NCBI GenBank assembly: GCA_041658725.1
Contig: JBAZZQ010000009.1
Span: forward strand, 1 to 64,000
Length of the DNA: 64,000 bases
From: JBAZZQ01 sp041658725
GTDB taxonomy: Bacteria > Planctomycetota > Phycisphaerae > JAAYCJ01
Reading direction: 5' to 3'
A model generated the notes under the pieces. It saw nothing but the letters and a program-made list of their open reading frames with translations, was not told the origin of the DNA and did no database searches. Of the stretch, positions 34,079 to 43,273 are shown one piece after another. A program made the position numbers and the translations under genes. Positions within the stretch are counted from its first letter, which is position 1; the number at the start of each line of letters is the position of its first letter.

Positions 34079-35569
34079 TTATTTTTCCATTTGTTCAATT
34101 TTCACCTGGCCGATGAATTTTACAAGTTCGACGGCTTGTTTGATGAAGGTTTCATCGGCGAGGTCCTCGAGGGCTAATGCGATGTGCGTCGGATCGGGCT
34201 GGACTTCGCCGAACGTTGGGTCCATATCGAGCCATTGATTGTCGATCCAAACCTGCGTCCACATGTGATACCCGAACGCACCGGAACCATTGCGGTCGGT
34301 GTAAACCAGGCCGGAAACGACCTGCGAGGGAATCTTCTTTATCCGGGCCAAGGCCGCCATCAACACGGCGTGTTCCGAGCAATCGCCCGTTTTTGTTCGT
34401 GCCGATTCACTGGCGGAGTCGAACGCCCTGGAAAGATTTTTATCAGTAAAATAGTTGCTGACGAACAAGCACAGACGCTTGGCGATTTCCTTTGGATCTT
34501 TGGCCTTGCCTGCCGCCTGATTGGCCAGTTTAATCAGAAGCGGATCGTTGATTTTCGTGTACGTCGAACTCGCCAGATATACGGCGGAAGGTTTGGGGGA
34601 ATTTAAAGCCAGTCGTTTCATTCCGGGCGAACAGATTTGAATCTCCGCACTTCGCGGCTTACGCAGGAGAACCTTCTGCATGGAAGTTTCAGGCAAGTTT
34701 GGAAGGGAATTTGGGCCGATGGAAGAAATTTTCAACTTCAGGTATTTGCCCTCGGCCAGATTTAACGGTTTATCGAGTTTTACAAACGAACGGGTAAAAA
34801 TTTCCTCGGGTTTGATATTGGCAAGGGCTTCTTTTTTGGTGGCGGTGACGATTTGAAGTTTCATGATCCCCATCTGCATATCGGTGGCGATCATGTAACC
34901 CTGGCGGTCGAAATACGAACTGATGGGAAAAGGGCCAAGGTCCTCGGATCGCGCGATGGTCTTAATGCCGGTAATTTTTTTTCCCGCAATTTCGATGCTC
35001 GCCGGCCCGACGATAGTTACCGTAGTCAATCCGACTTTTCCGGGACCGATTTGCGGGTCAAAGAGGTGGCAGGTATAGCTCGTGCCGGGCTGATTGAGGT
35101 ATTTGAGATTTTGCAGGTAATTGCCCCAGGCCATCGTAGTATCGGCAGGGGCGGTGAATTTATGACTTACCGGTTGCCCGGCCTGAGTGATTTGCATGGT
35201 CACCACCGAATTTTTAAACTCACCACGATAAACGGTTTTGCTTCCAGCCAGGTCCATCTGGCTTAAAAATGTGAGTGGTCTGCCGTCGAGGGTTTCGCTG
35301 GTTTCACTGGTGGTATTGATTTCGAGGGTAAGGTTGTCCCTGCCGATTTTAATGTTGAGTTTGTTTGTTGACGTGATTAAATCTTTTTTTCGTTCCAGTT
35401 GATACCAGGCCCACCCACATTTGGTCTTTCCCAGGTAAAGGGCGTAATATTGATCAAAGAATATACCCTGCGGCGGATTGATGGTTCCGGTTTTGGCCGC
35501 AGGGACCGCGACGCAAAAAGTTAAGAGACCTGCTAGCATTAACGCGATAGAATGTTTATGATTTTGCAT
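34079..35569 (-). CDS. Exported transglutaminase-like domain protein
   Basis: The 496-residue protein has a signal peptide (ALMLAGLLTFCVAVPAAK), a long beta-rich N-terminal region, and a C-terminal transglutaminase/protease-like core. The catalytic triad is visible as C397 (GDCSEHAVLM), H435 (GYHMWTQVW) and D450 (LDMDPTFGE). Such bacterial exported proteins are probably cysteine proteases or acyl transferases of the envelope; the substrate is unknown. It is transcribed divergently from the glycosyltransferase, with only 14 bases between start codons. Confidence 0.8.
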   Translation of the reverse strand: MQNHKHSIALMLAGLLTFCVAVPAAKTGTINPPQGIFFDQYYALYLGKTKCGWAWYQLERKKDLITSTNKLNIKIGRDNLTLEINTTSETSETLDGRPLTFLSQMDLAGSKTVYRGEFKNSVVTMQITQAGQPVSHKFTAPADTTMAWGNYLQNLKYLNQPGTSYTCHLFDPQIGPGKVGLTTVTIVGPASIEIAGKKITGIKTIARSEDLGPFPISSYFDRQGYMIATDMQMGIMKLQIVTATKKEALANIKPEEIFTRSFVKLDKPLNLAEGKYLKLKISSIGPNSLPNLPETSMQKVLLRKPRSAEIQICSPGMKRLALNSPKPSAVYLASSTYTKINDPLLIKLANQAAGKAKDPKEIAKRLCLFVSNYFTDKNLSRAFDSASESARTKTGDCSEHAVLMAALARIKKIPSQVVSGLVYTDRNGSGAFGYHMWTQVWIDNQWLDMDPTFGEVQPDPTHIALALEDLADETFIKQAVELVKFIGQVKIEQMEK

Positions 35570-35583
35570 ACATCATCCTTTAT

Positions 35584-36282
35584 ATGGAAAAGAGCATGTT
35601 ACTATCAATTTTAGTACCAGTGTACAATGAGTCGGCGACGATTGTCCAGATACTGGACCGTGTCTTCTCAATTTCCTGGCCGACACAAATTGAAGTCGTG
35701 GTCGTCAATGACGCTTCCAGCGATCGGACGCAAGAGGTTTTGGAATCTGTTCGATCTCGGTGGAGCAATGTACAAATTTATCATCATGGTGTGAATCAAG
35801 GCAAAGGCGCCGCTATCCGCACTGCACTAGGCCATGCGAAGGGCGATATCGTGACGATCCAGGACGCCGATCTGGAATATGACCCCGCCGACCTGGTAAA
35901 ACTCCTGGAACCCATTTTGACCGGCCGGGCGGATGTAGTGTACGGCTCAAGGTTCCTCGCCGGAGCAAGCAGCCCGAAATTGCACCAGTGGGTCAATAAA
36001 TTTCTGACAAACCTTAGCAACTTTTTCACCGGCCTGCATCTGACCGATATGGAGACCTGTTACAAGGTCATGCGGGGAGAATTTGCAAAAAAGCTAAAAC
36101 TCCGTTCGCAGCGATTCGGGATGGAGCCGGAAATCACCGCCAAACTAGCCCAAAGCCAAGCCAGATTCGTCGAACTGCCGATTTCCTATCGCTTCCGAAA
36201 TTACGCTGAAGGAAAAAAAATCAACTGGTGGGATGGAATCAAAGCGATGGTAGCGATTGTTTATTTTCGATTTGGGGATTAA
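35584..36282 (+). CDS. Family 2 glycosyltransferase (polyprenyl-phosphate sugar transferase type)
   Basis: This GT-A enzyme starts LLSILVPVYNESATI and has VVVVNDASSDRT, NQGKGAAIRTAL, IQDADLEYDPADL with the metal-binding DAD, and YGSRFLAG. That pattern matches the dolichol-phosphate-mannose synthase-like group, which transfers a sugar to a lipid carrier on the cytoplasmic face. At 232 residues it lacks the C-terminal membrane domain, as many such enzymes do. ATG codons at 35584 and 35596 are both possible starts. Confidence 0.85.
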   Translation: MEKSMLLSILVPVYNESATIVQILDRVFSISWPTQIEVVVVNDASSDRTQEVLESVRSRWSNVQIYHHGVNQGKGAAIRTALGHAKGDIVTIQDADLEYDPADLVKLLEPILTGRADVVYGSRFLAGASSPKLHQWVNKFLTNLSNFFTGLHLTDMETCYKVMRGEFAKKLKLRSQRFGMEPEITAKLAQSQARFVELPISYRFRNYAEGKKINWWDGIKAMVAIVYFRFGD

Positions 36283-36307
36283 GTCAATAAACTCTCAGCA
36301 TGAAATG

Positions 36308-36368
36308 TAGGGGCGGGGCTTGCTCCGCCCTCTTCACGGCACGAGAAGGAAAACTTCCCATGCCACCC
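36308..36368. repeat. Diverged hairpin repeat, family H-like
   Basis: GGGCGG and CCGCCC pair around GGCTTGCT near 36311-36330. The following CACGAG...ACTTCCCATGCCACCC matches the right half of family H elements at 7743 and 43239. It lies in the intergenic gap after the glycosyltransferase. Confidence 0.6.
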
Positions 36369-36408
36369 CTGAATTGTTTCTTTTGAAAAATGCAGTAGCG
36401 ATTATATG

Positions 36409-36436
36409 TTGCACGTTGAATCGCAGGGTTTATAAT
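36409..36436 (+). promoter_or_regulatory. Probable promoter for the lipoprotein / sensor kinase gene run
   Basis: TTGCAC (36409-36414) is followed after 16 bases by a perfect TATAAT (36431-36436). The first start codon is at 36482 behind GGAGG. Confidence 0.6.
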
Positions 36437-36481
36437 TGATTATATGGATTCGGATGAATAGTAATTTTGGAGGTAACAGGA

Positions 36482-37555
36482 ATGTTGACCAAAGAATGGA
36501 TACTTGCGGTCGCGGTTTGTGCGTTGATCGTCAGCGGATGCGGAAAGTCGGACGAACAGAAAAAAACTCCGGTTGTTCCTTCAGCGGCAGCACCGGTCAC
36601 GGCGGAACCGGAAAACACAACCTCAGAATCCGTCAGCCCGCTTAAACCGATGGACGAAAAAGACGATCCGCGATTCGCCTTGCTGTTTCCGGACAGCGAC
36701 AAGGTGGGCGGATGGATCAAGACCTCTGCCGTCGCCGGTGGAGATATTCAGAAAAATCTTTCCGAATATCTGCCCAGACTCGCCGGTGTGCTTTCCCCCT
36801 TCCCGGCGGAAACCATCGCCACGGTAAAATACGAACGGATATATCAGGACAAAATCGAAAGTGTGACTATTTATCTAATCCACGCCGCGACCGGCGACGA
36901 CGCCTACGGGATGATGAGCGTCTGCGTTCCGGGAGCGGATAAACATAAACCCGGCGAGGTCCGTCGGCAGGAGAAACCGGACGAAATTTACGCCGTCAAG
37001 GGGCCGTATTTCGGAATATTTACCGGTCAGACGCGGGGGGAGGACCGACAGCACATGATCGACGGGCTGGAACTGCTGACGGGCAAGGTTTTGTTTGAAT
37101 TGTCCGATCGGGCGGAACCGCCTCGAGTGGTGCAGTCGCTACAAACGGAACAACTGCCGGCGGGAACCACGCTATTTATGCGAAGTCTCGAGAGTATAAA
37201 GGGACCGGCGGGTAAGGAAGTCATCGACTCCATCAGCCTGAATAATGTGGAAAAATTAAACAAACTGCTGCGGCTGGGGCCGAAGGTGGATTTCGCGGTG
37301 ACGGTCTACACCAACAAGGATTGGATCGGTCCGGATGTCATTTGGTTGGCTGAGTATCCGACACGAGAACAGGCACTGGAGGTTGCCAAACAGTATCGGA
37401 AAGTTTTGAAAAAGGCAAAATCAAGCGATAAGCTTGATTCCAATACACTTTTGAAAGGACCGAGAGGAAGGTTTCTGCTCGGGACCTGGACGATGGACGT
37501 CGAGTCGGCTACCAATCCGCACTTGATGAATCAAATCCAGGCGTATTTACCGTAG
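36482..37555 (+). CDS. Lipoprotein of unknown function (DUF6599-like)
   Basis: The ATG at 36482, behind GGAGGTAACA, starts a lipoprotein signal (ILAVAVCALIVSGC). A short proline/alanine linker leads to a folded domain. The text LLFPDSDKVGGWIKTS, the YERIYQDKIESVTIYLI strand and DDAYGMMSVCVPG resemble proteins grouped as DUF6599. The family match is from memory and moderate. It is the first of four same-strand genes that end in a PAS histidine kinase. The function is not known. Confidence 0.65.
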   Translation: MLTKEWILAVAVCALIVSGCGKSDEQKKTPVVPSAAAPVTAEPENTTSESVSPLKPMDEKDDPRFALLFPDSDKVGGWIKTSAVAGGDIQKNLSEYLPRLAGVLSPFPAETIATVKYERIYQDKIESVTIYLIHAATGDDAYGMMSVCVPGADKHKPGEVRRQEKPDEIYAVKGPYFGIFTGQTRGEDRQHMIDGLELLTGKVLFELSDRAEPPRVVQSLQTEQLPAGTTLFMRSLESIKGPAGKEVIDSISLNNVEKLNKLLRLGPKVDFAVTVYTNKDWIGPDVIWLAEYPTREQALEVAKQYRKVLKKAKSSDKLDSNTLLKGPRGRFLLGTWTMDVESATNPHLMNQIQAYLP

Positions 37556-37585
37556 ATGAAGCAGTGAGTCACTTCAAGAAAAGAA

Positions 37586-37605
37586 CCCCCGATTACCATC
37601 GGGGG
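37586..37605. repeat. Inverted repeat CCCCCGAT/ATCGGGGG
   Basis: A perfect eight-base stem with a four-base loop lies between two genes, followed by CTAGTTATGA. The same stem-and-flank type recurs at 63088-63107 and 63132-63151. No T-run follows, so it is not an obvious terminator. Confidence 0.6.
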
Positions 37606-37637
37606 CTAGTTATGAAGAAAATCTGGAGCAAAATGGA

Positions 37638-38873
37638 ATGAGAATTTTATTGAAATTATGGGTAGTTGGGTTAATTCTTTTTGTGCAGAATTGTTCGGCG
37701 GCGAATCCAAAGAGTCAGTCCGACGTGGTTTCGGTTCGCGTAAAAGGCCAGGACATGGACCGCGAGTCCGCCTTGAACGATGCCTTGCGAAAAGCTGTCG
37801 AACGGGGTGGGCATTTGGAAATCTATGCCCGAAGCGAAACAGAAAATTATACTTTGGCCCGTGATACGGTTCTGGCCCAGGCGACGGGACTGATCAAAGA
37901 TTACCGGGTTTTAAAGGAAGGCGAGGACCCGCTGGGCGGATATTTTGTGGAAATCGAAGCCCAGGTGGACCGCCGAATCATCGACGCGACCTGGGGACAG
38001 GTGCAGATACTGCTTCAGGAATTGGGTACTCCGAAAATTCTGGTGAACATTGTGGAACGAGTCAACGATCTGGCATTGAAAACGGATCGGGACATCGTGG
38101 AATACGGCAGCCTGCTGGAAAATAAAATCGAGCAGCTGCTGGTGCAAAAGGGGTTCGAGCTGGTGGACAAAAATCAGATCCAGCGGCTGAAACGCGACAA
38201 GATGAAGCAGGCGACGATTGCTCAAAATATTTCGGAGCTTAAACAATTGGCGGGCGATCTGGGGGCGCAGATGTTCATCGTGGGCTTTGCCAGGGCGAGC
38301 GGACCGCAGGTTTCGGACGTGGACGGAATCCGGCTTTACATGTGGGAGACGGATGTAACGTTAAAGGCGTTCTGGAGCGAAACGGGTCAGATCCTTTTTA
38401 ACCGCAGCGAGGTTGGCACCCGCGGTGGATCGCGGGCCCCGGGTCCGCCGGGAGCGAAATCCGCCATCGCCAAGGCGGCCGACAAGTTAGCCTACCAGTG
38501 TCTGGAAGGTATTTTGGAAACCTGGTCAAAGCAGGCTGTAAACGGGGGCAAAGTGGTTCTGGACGTCAACGGTTTGGATTTCCAGCAAATGCTTGTTCTC
38601 CAGGATGGGTTAAAACAAATCGAGGGGATAAAAAATGTGACTCGTCGGGCGTGGCATAAACCGACGGCGAAATTCGAGCTTGTTACAGTGCATTCGGCGG
38701 AAAAGTTAGCGGAAATTTTGCAACAGGCGCAATTCCAGGAATTCCGTCTGGAAATCGAGAATCAGAAGTTTAACGCCATCGAGGCTGTGTTGAAGGTCTT
38801 GCCCCTGGAAAGACTGACGACCAGACCCGCGACAACAAAACCGGTGACCACTCGGCCTGCGATGGAAATGTAA
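37638..38873 (+). CDS. Exported protein with FlgT/LPP20-like N-terminus and CsgG-like middle
   Basis: The 411-residue protein has a signal peptide (LLKLWVVGLILFVQNCSA). Residues 25-110 resemble the FlgT N-terminal/LPP20 fold (VRVKGQDMDRESALNDALRKAVE, then a DYRVLKEGED...YFVEIEAQVD block). Residues 130-270 resemble the nucleotide-binding-like fold of CsgG/LpoB relatives (FELVDKNQIQRLKRDKM, GAQMFIVGFARASG). The tail is Thr/Pro rich. An envelope role is likely; a specific function cannot be assigned. Confidence 0.6.
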   Translation: MRILLKLWVVGLILFVQNCSAANPKSQSDVVSVRVKGQDMDRESALNDALRKAVERGGHLEIYARSETENYTLARDTVLAQATGLIKDYRVLKEGEDPLGGYFVEIEAQVDRRIIDATWGQVQILLQELGTPKILVNIVERVNDLALKTDRDIVEYGSLLENKIEQLLVQKGFELVDKNQIQRLKRDKMKQATIAQNISELKQLAGDLGAQMFIVGFARASGPQVSDVDGIRLYMWETDVTLKAFWSETGQILFNRSEVGTRGGSRAPGPPGAKSAIAKAADKLAYQCLEGILETWSKQAVNGGKVVLDVNGLDFQQMLVLQDGLKQIEGIKNVTRRAWHKPTAKFELVTVHSAEKLAEILQQAQFQEFRLEIENQKFNAIEAVLKVLPLERLTTRPATTKPVTTRPAMEM

Positions 38874-38891
38874 GCACAGAAAAAAGAACGA

Positions 38892-39728
38892 ATGAAAAAA
38901 GCTATAACCTTGTTGTGTATGCTGGTCCTTGAAATCCTTTCGGGCTGCAAGCAGCCGGCCCGCCAATTCGGGAATTGGTCTTTCCCGTGGTCAAAAAGCA
39001 CACAGGAAAAAACTACCACTTCCAAACCCTCTTCAAATGCACGCGATCCCCACCAGGAACGTCAAACTCCGGTCATCAACAATTTTAACGTCCGCATCCT
39101 GGAAAGCACGGGGACCCAGCAATGCCTTCAGAACACCTGGAGCTATCTGGATGAATCTTCCCCTGTGAGCAAAGACTGGCAAATGCTGCAACGTAACGGT
39201 CTGCGGTGCGGGATCGGACAGTTCAGCGATTGGCCGACCTTCAAAGTGCAGCTGGACAAATGCGGAATGAAGGTCAGAAATGATATCCAGGTCGCCCTCG
39301 GACCTTTCAATCCGATCACCCTTCTGTCTGATAAATATCGCTCGGAACGAACGCTCTTTTATTTGGACCAGAACGGAAAAATTCACGGCAGAGATTTCGG
39401 GCCAAGTGTTTTGGAGTTTACCTTGATGACGGCTGGAAGAGTGCCGGAAGGGCGCGTCCGGATGATTTTTTCTCCGAAAATTGTCAAACCAAGTTCCTCC
39501 CTGGATCGATTCGGAGCGGCAAAAACCTCAACGGAAGAAGAACTGGAAAATTTCAACGTCATGGTGGACGTCGGACCCAGGGAGTTTGCCCTGATCGGAC
39601 CGAGCAACAAGGAAATGGCCCGCACTCTGGTCGGACCGCAGTTGTTCTTGCAGTGGAGCAAAGGACAGAAGAAGAGTCTTTTTGTGCTGATCAGCCCTTT
39701 GGAATTTGAGAAAAATGTTGCCCCCTGA
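38892..39728 (+). CDS. Lipoprotein of unknown function
   Basis: The 278-residue product has a lipoprotein signal with lipobox EILSGC, then a low-complexity Lys/Ser/Thr linker, then a beta-rich domain of about 200 residues. I do not recognise the family. It follows the preceding exported protein after 18 bases and overlaps the PAS kinase gene by 14 bases. A sensing or envelope partner of that kinase is therefore conceivable; this rests on context only. Confidence 0.6.
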   Translation: MKKAITLLCMLVLEILSGCKQPARQFGNWSFPWSKSTQEKTTTSKPSSNARDPHQERQTPVINNFNVRILESTGTQQCLQNTWSYLDESSPVSKDWQMLQRNGLRCGIGQFSDWPTFKVQLDKCGMKVRNDIQVALGPFNPITLLSDKYRSERTLFYLDQNGKIHGRDFGPSVLEFTLMTAGRVPEGRVRMIFSPKIVKPSSSLDRFGAAKTSTEEELENFNVMVDVGPREFALIGPSNKEMARTLVGPQLFLQWSKGQKKSLFVLISPLEFEKNVAP

Positions 39729-40782
39729 TTTTTATAAACGTCTATGCGAACAGGCTTCGATCGGCATTGTCATTGCCGATGCCGAGTTCCGTATCTGTAT
39801 GCTGAACTCCCAAGCCGCGATTTTGTTCGAGGTCGATGCCCGGAAGGTCGTGGGCGAGCCGATTGAAGTTCTGGTCCCGGCCAATCGTCGGAACGTCACC
39901 AAAAAACTTCTCGCCCGCGCAGTGGCGGTTTCCAGGCCTCTGGAATACCGGGTCCGGCGGAACGACGCCGCCAAAAAACGATGTCTATCCATTTTGGTCG
40001 ATCCGATTTTGCAAGCCGACCGCACGGAAGGGGTGTGCCTGTGGATACAGGATTTGACCCGTAGAATGGACATGGAAAAGCGATTGGCGGAAATTGAAAA
40101 ATTGGCCAGCCTGGGCCAGTTGGCGGGCGGATTGGCTCATCATTTCAATAATATCCTCGGTGGGATCGTAACGGCGGTGGATCATGCCCTGAGAACCAAT
40201 GACGAGGCGACCTCACATCGGACCCTCGAGATGATTTCCGATGGAATCGGCAAGGCCGTTGTTTTGACCCGGAAACTCCTGGACTTTTCCACCCCCGACC
40301 TCCCGGAGCAAAACCTGGTCGATCTGACCGAGGCCGTAATCAGCTTTACAGAAAAAGCCGAACCGCGATTAACCGCCGCGGGCCGGCAAATCGAACTGGA
40401 AATGAAATCCATTCCCATCCGGGCCGTGCATCCCGGGAAAATGCATCAAATCCTCCAAACCCTGCTGTCCAATTCGGAACAAGCATTCGGTGTGCGGGGT
40501 GGGAAAATCAAACTCACCCTCGAATCGGACGGCCAGCAAATTCGCCTGCTCTTTTGCGACGATGGGCCTGGTATCCCCCCCGGCCTCGCCGATCGGATTT
40601 TCGAACCCTTCTTTACCACGCGAGGCTCGCTGGGCGGAGGCAGCGAGGGAAACCTGGGATTGGGTCTGACCCTGGCCCAACGTATGGCCGAAGATGTCGG
40701 AGGAACTTTGGTCTATAGCCCCGAGGAATCAATAGGCGGCGCTTGCTTTGTTATTACCTTCCCCCTCCATCGAACAGAATAA
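39715..40782 (+). CDS. PAS-domain sensor histidine kinase
   Basis: This soluble kinase has an N-terminal PAS domain (about 5-115: YKRLCEQASIGIVIADAEF), a HisKA-like dimerisation helix with LAHHFNNILGGI, and a full HATPase core. The core shows the N box MHQILQTLLSNSEQAF, CDDGPGIPPGLADRIFEPFF, and GLGLTLAQRMAEDVGG. There are no membrane segments. The start at ATG 39715 is preferred over a TTG three codons earlier. No response regulator is adjacent; the nearest ones are 2.5 kb away on the other strand. Confidence 0.88.
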   Translation: MLPPDFYKRLCEQASIGIVIADAEFRICMLNSQAAILFEVDARKVVGEPIEVLVPANRRNVTKKLLARAVAVSRPLEYRVRRNDAAKKRCLSILVDPILQADRTEGVCLWIQDLTRRMDMEKRLAEIEKLASLGQLAGGLAHHFNNILGGIVTAVDHALRTNDEATSHRTLEMISDGIGKAVVLTRKLLDFSTPDLPEQNLVDLTEAVISFTEKAEPRLTAAGRQIELEMKSIPIRAVHPGKMHQILQTLLSNSEQAFGVRGGKIKLTLESDGQQIRLLFCDDGPGIPPGLADRIFEPFFTTRGSLGGGSEGNLGLGLTLAQRMAEDVGGTLVYSPEESIGGACFVITFPLHRTE

Positions 40783-40818
40783 TCCAGACTTCAGTTTGAA
40801 TATGCCGATGATCCATTT

Positions 40819-41898
40819 TTATTTGCCGCCCGCCGGTTTGGTTTCAGGTTGTTTTATCGGATGAATGACCACTTTGTTATCGACCACGGTAACCGGGGTC
40901 ATGTCCTCCGGCGGATTAGCTAAAATATTTTCCGTACGCTTTATATTATCTTTCGTGTACACCAGCCCCGCCTTCATCCCGCTTAATGTTTTTTGATCAC
41001 TTTCAACTTGTTTTAAAAGGTCGTAATATTTTTTTGCCTGGTCCCTGTCATCTTCGACAGCCTTTTTGCGGGCTAATAAACCCGCCAGTTCAACATCTTG
41101 TTCGTTCGACAAGCGGTAAAATTCCTGAAGTTGGCCTTGTTTGGGATCATTTGAAAACTTTTTGGTGGCCGATATTCTGGCGTTTAATCCCGCAAGGTCT
41201 ATATTAATCAATCGCACGAGTTTATCCATTTCCACAAATTCCGAATACGCCAGTTCAGGATTCGTGTAATGAAAGATTTTTTGGAGGGCTTCTATTTCGA
41301 TCTTCATTTTTTTTAACTTCATTTCGAGTCTTGGGATTTCCGCTTTGTAGTATGTGACAGATTTTTGCTCTTTTTTGAGATTTTCTTGTTTTTCCTCCCA
41401 ATTTTTGCGACGGTGACCATTAATGTCATTAACCAGGGCGTAGGCCAACACGGCGGCGTCCTTTTCGCTCATGACATAAATAAAATATTCTCGTATATCT
41501 TGACTATATTTTCGGCCAAGCTTTTTAATAGTTCTTGAATAAGAGTTGTATCTATATTTTGTAGTATCCCCTTCTATATAAGATTTTTGTTTTTCTGATA
41601 GTAATCGCCATGTGGGCGTTGTTTGTATGTAAGGACCACTTTTCCCTCCACCGACATCAATTAAACTGAAAAGATGCCCAAAACTAACCTCAGAGAAATT
41701 TGATTCGACAATTTGTATGGCGGCTTCATATGCCGAACAAATCTCAAAATTTGAAAAATTAATCGGCCATATCGGTTCTTTCAAAATTTCAAATTTCAAC
41801 TCCGGTTTCGGCCATTCGGGTTGCGTGGTTTGGGCGTGAGTGGAAAAAGGAATTCCGATTAAAAGAGCGACGATCAGGAATTTTGTACGTATTGTCAT
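40819..41898 (-). CDS. Exported coiled-coil protein in a sigma factor operon
   Basis: The 359-residue protein has a signal peptide ending near THAQ. A globular region follows (about 30-155), then a long Lys/Glu-rich coiled coil (about 165-310), and a proline-rich end. I do not recognise a family. It overlaps the preceding membrane protein gene by 4 bases and lies third in the operon after an ECF-type sigma factor. A periplasmic sensor or envelope stress role is possible by context only. Confidence 0.6.
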   Translation of the reverse strand: MTIRTKFLIVALLIGIPFSTHAQTTQPEWPKPELKFEILKEPIWPINFSNFEICSAYEAAIQIVESNFSEVSFGHLFSLIDVGGGKSGPYIQTTPTWRLLSEKQKSYIEGDTTKYRYNSYSRTIKKLGRKYSQDIREYFIYVMSEKDAAVLAYALVNDINGHRRKNWEEKQENLKKEQKSVTYYKAEIPRLEMKLKKMKIEIEALQKIFHYTNPELAYSEFVEMDKLVRLINIDLAGLNARISATKKFSNDPKQGQLQEFYRLSNEQDVELAGLLARKKAVEDDRDQAKKYYDLLKQVESDQKTLSGMKAGLVYTKDNIKRTENILANPPEDMTPVTVVDNKVVIHPIKQPETKPAGGK

Positions 41899-42347
41899 TG
41901 GATAATCCTCCGCTTAGAAAGGGATTGAAGTTCCAGGTTCGCTTGTTTGGCGGCGTCGGTATTCGGGAATTGAGCGATGACGTAATTGAGACGTTCGCGG
42001 GCAAATTCCTGTCCGCCGGGGGTTTGGGCGAGGAGTTGAGCGGCGGCGAGACGTTCGGCGGCAAATCCGGCGCGGGTGATTGTTTGTTCAATATCGATGG
42101 CGGCGAGTTGTGGGGTTGATTGGGTCTGGCTGTGGAAAAGGTAAAGGCTGAAGGCAAATATCAGACCGGCGGCGAGGGCGGCGGCCAGGCTGGACCAGAG
42201 GATTCGCTGCCGGGAAGAGCGGTCGATCCGTTTCGGGATAGCGGCAAGGAGTTTTTCTTCCAGACCGGCCGGGATCGGCGGCTGGGGCAGTTGCCGCAAC
42301 TGGGCCTCCAGGAGTTCAAGCTCTTTATTGTTTGGATCGTTCCTCAT
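41895..42347 (-). CDS. Putative membrane anti-sigma factor
   Basis: The start at 42347 (MRNDPNNKELELLEAQLRQ) gives 150 residues and an ATGA overlap with the sigma factor stop. An N-terminal cytoplasmic helical part is followed by one membrane segment (LWSSLAAALAAGLIFAFSLYLF). A periplasmic helical part then has tetratricopeptide-like spacing (RLNYVIAQFPNTDAAKQANLEL). This position and topology are typical of anti-sigma factors, although no ZAS zinc motif is visible. The role is inferred from context. Confidence 0.6.
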   Translation of the reverse strand: MRNDPNNKELELLEAQLRQLPQPPIPAGLEEKLLAAIPKRIDRSSRQRILWSSLAAALAAGLIFAFSLYLFHSQTQSTPQLAAIDIEQTITRAGFAAERLAAAQLLAQTPGGQEFARERLNYVIAQFPNTDAAKQANLELQSLSKRRIIQ

Positions 42348-42877
42348 AACGGTTTTCTTTCCTCCATCAAATCGCGCAGGCGGGACAAGACTTGGTTCAC
42401 CCGCCACTTGATCGAGCCGACGGGTTGATCCAGAATCTCCGCCATTTGGGAAAAACTCCGGTTCTGCAAATAGTGCAGGATAATTAAAGCCCGGCCGTTT
42501 TCGTCGAGGGTTTGCACCGCCTGGTACAACTGTCGGCTTCGTTCGTCGGCAAGCAGCCGGTCCATCGGATTTTGGGTTTCCGGCTCGCTTCTTTTTTCAC
42601 TTTTCAAATTTTCCGTGAGTTTGGCATCGGTTTGCCGTTTTCGGACCTGGTCGATAAACTTTCGATAAGCGATTCGGCAAAGCCAGGTACCGGCGTCCGA
42701 CCGATGCTCAAAAGTATTAAATTTTTGCCAGGCCGCGGCGAAGGTTTCCTGGGTCAGGTCCTCCGCCAGCCCTTCGTCGCGGGTTATATGCAGAAGAAAG
42801 CGATAGACCGACGGATAATGGTCGCGCACAATAGACCGGCATTGCTGGCGGTCATCGGTATTTTGGCCATCGGTCAT
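42344..42877 (-). CDS. ECF-type RNA polymerase sigma factor
   Basis: This 177-residue sigma70-family protein has region 2 (YPSVYRFLLHITRDEGLAEDLTQETF and AGTWLCRIAYRKFIDQVRKR) and region 4 (LIILHYLQNRSFSQMAEILDQPVGSIKWRVNQVLSRLR split across a helix-turn-helix). There is no region 1.1 or 3. AGAAGGTGG precedes the ATG. It heads a three-gene operon with a probable anti-sigma factor and an exported coiled-coil protein. Confidence 0.9.
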   Translation of the reverse strand: MTDGQNTDDRQQCRSIVRDHYPSVYRFLLHITRDEGLAEDLTQETFAAAWQKFNTFEHRSDAGTWLCRIAYRKFIDQVRKRQTDAKLTENLKSEKRSEPETQNPMDRLLADERSRQLYQAVQTLDENGRALIILHYLQNRSFSQMAEILDQPVGSIKWRVNQVLSRLRDLMEERKPL

Positions 42878-43145
42878 TCCACCTTCTCCGGTTTTGTTTT
42901 ACCCGCGACTACCTGTTAGACGGATCGGACCACGCGGGTGTTTGTGAAAAATTAAACATTTATTTTTTACAACCAGGCTGTGCCATTCGTCATTATAGTA
43001 TCACACGTATTTGGACATACAAAGCCGTTATTAACGCGGCGGCGGATATTTGTTTCCGAGCGCATTAATTAATCCGTATCCGTATAAGACCTTGATTAGA
43101 TATTAGGGTTTAGGTAGGGCCTCAAGTCAACGATGGAACCGATAA

Positions 43146-43224
43146 TGTCATCCTGAGCGTCTTCGCGAAGGATATGGTTGATAACGGCGGTAGAATCCAG
43201 ATCCTTCGCAAGCTCAGGATGACA
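43146..43224. repeat. Palindromic repeat, TGTCATCCTGAGC type (family I)
   Basis: TGTCATCCTGAGC near 43146 pairs with GCTCAGGATGACA ending at 43224, and CGAAGGAT pairs with ATCCTTCG inside. This kind of palindrome occurs in many bacterial genomes and has no coding capacity. Confidence 0.8.
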
Positions 43225-43238
43225 AAGAGAAGAAAAGA

Positions 43239-43273
43239 CACGGGCAAGAAGACTTGCCCATGCCACCCATAAC
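43239..43273. repeat. Family H repeat, short copy
   Basis: This 35-base segment contains GGGCAAGAAGACTTGCCC, which is an inverted repeat in itself, followed by ATGCCACCCATAAC. It matches the right half of the element at 7743-7823. Confidence 0.75.
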
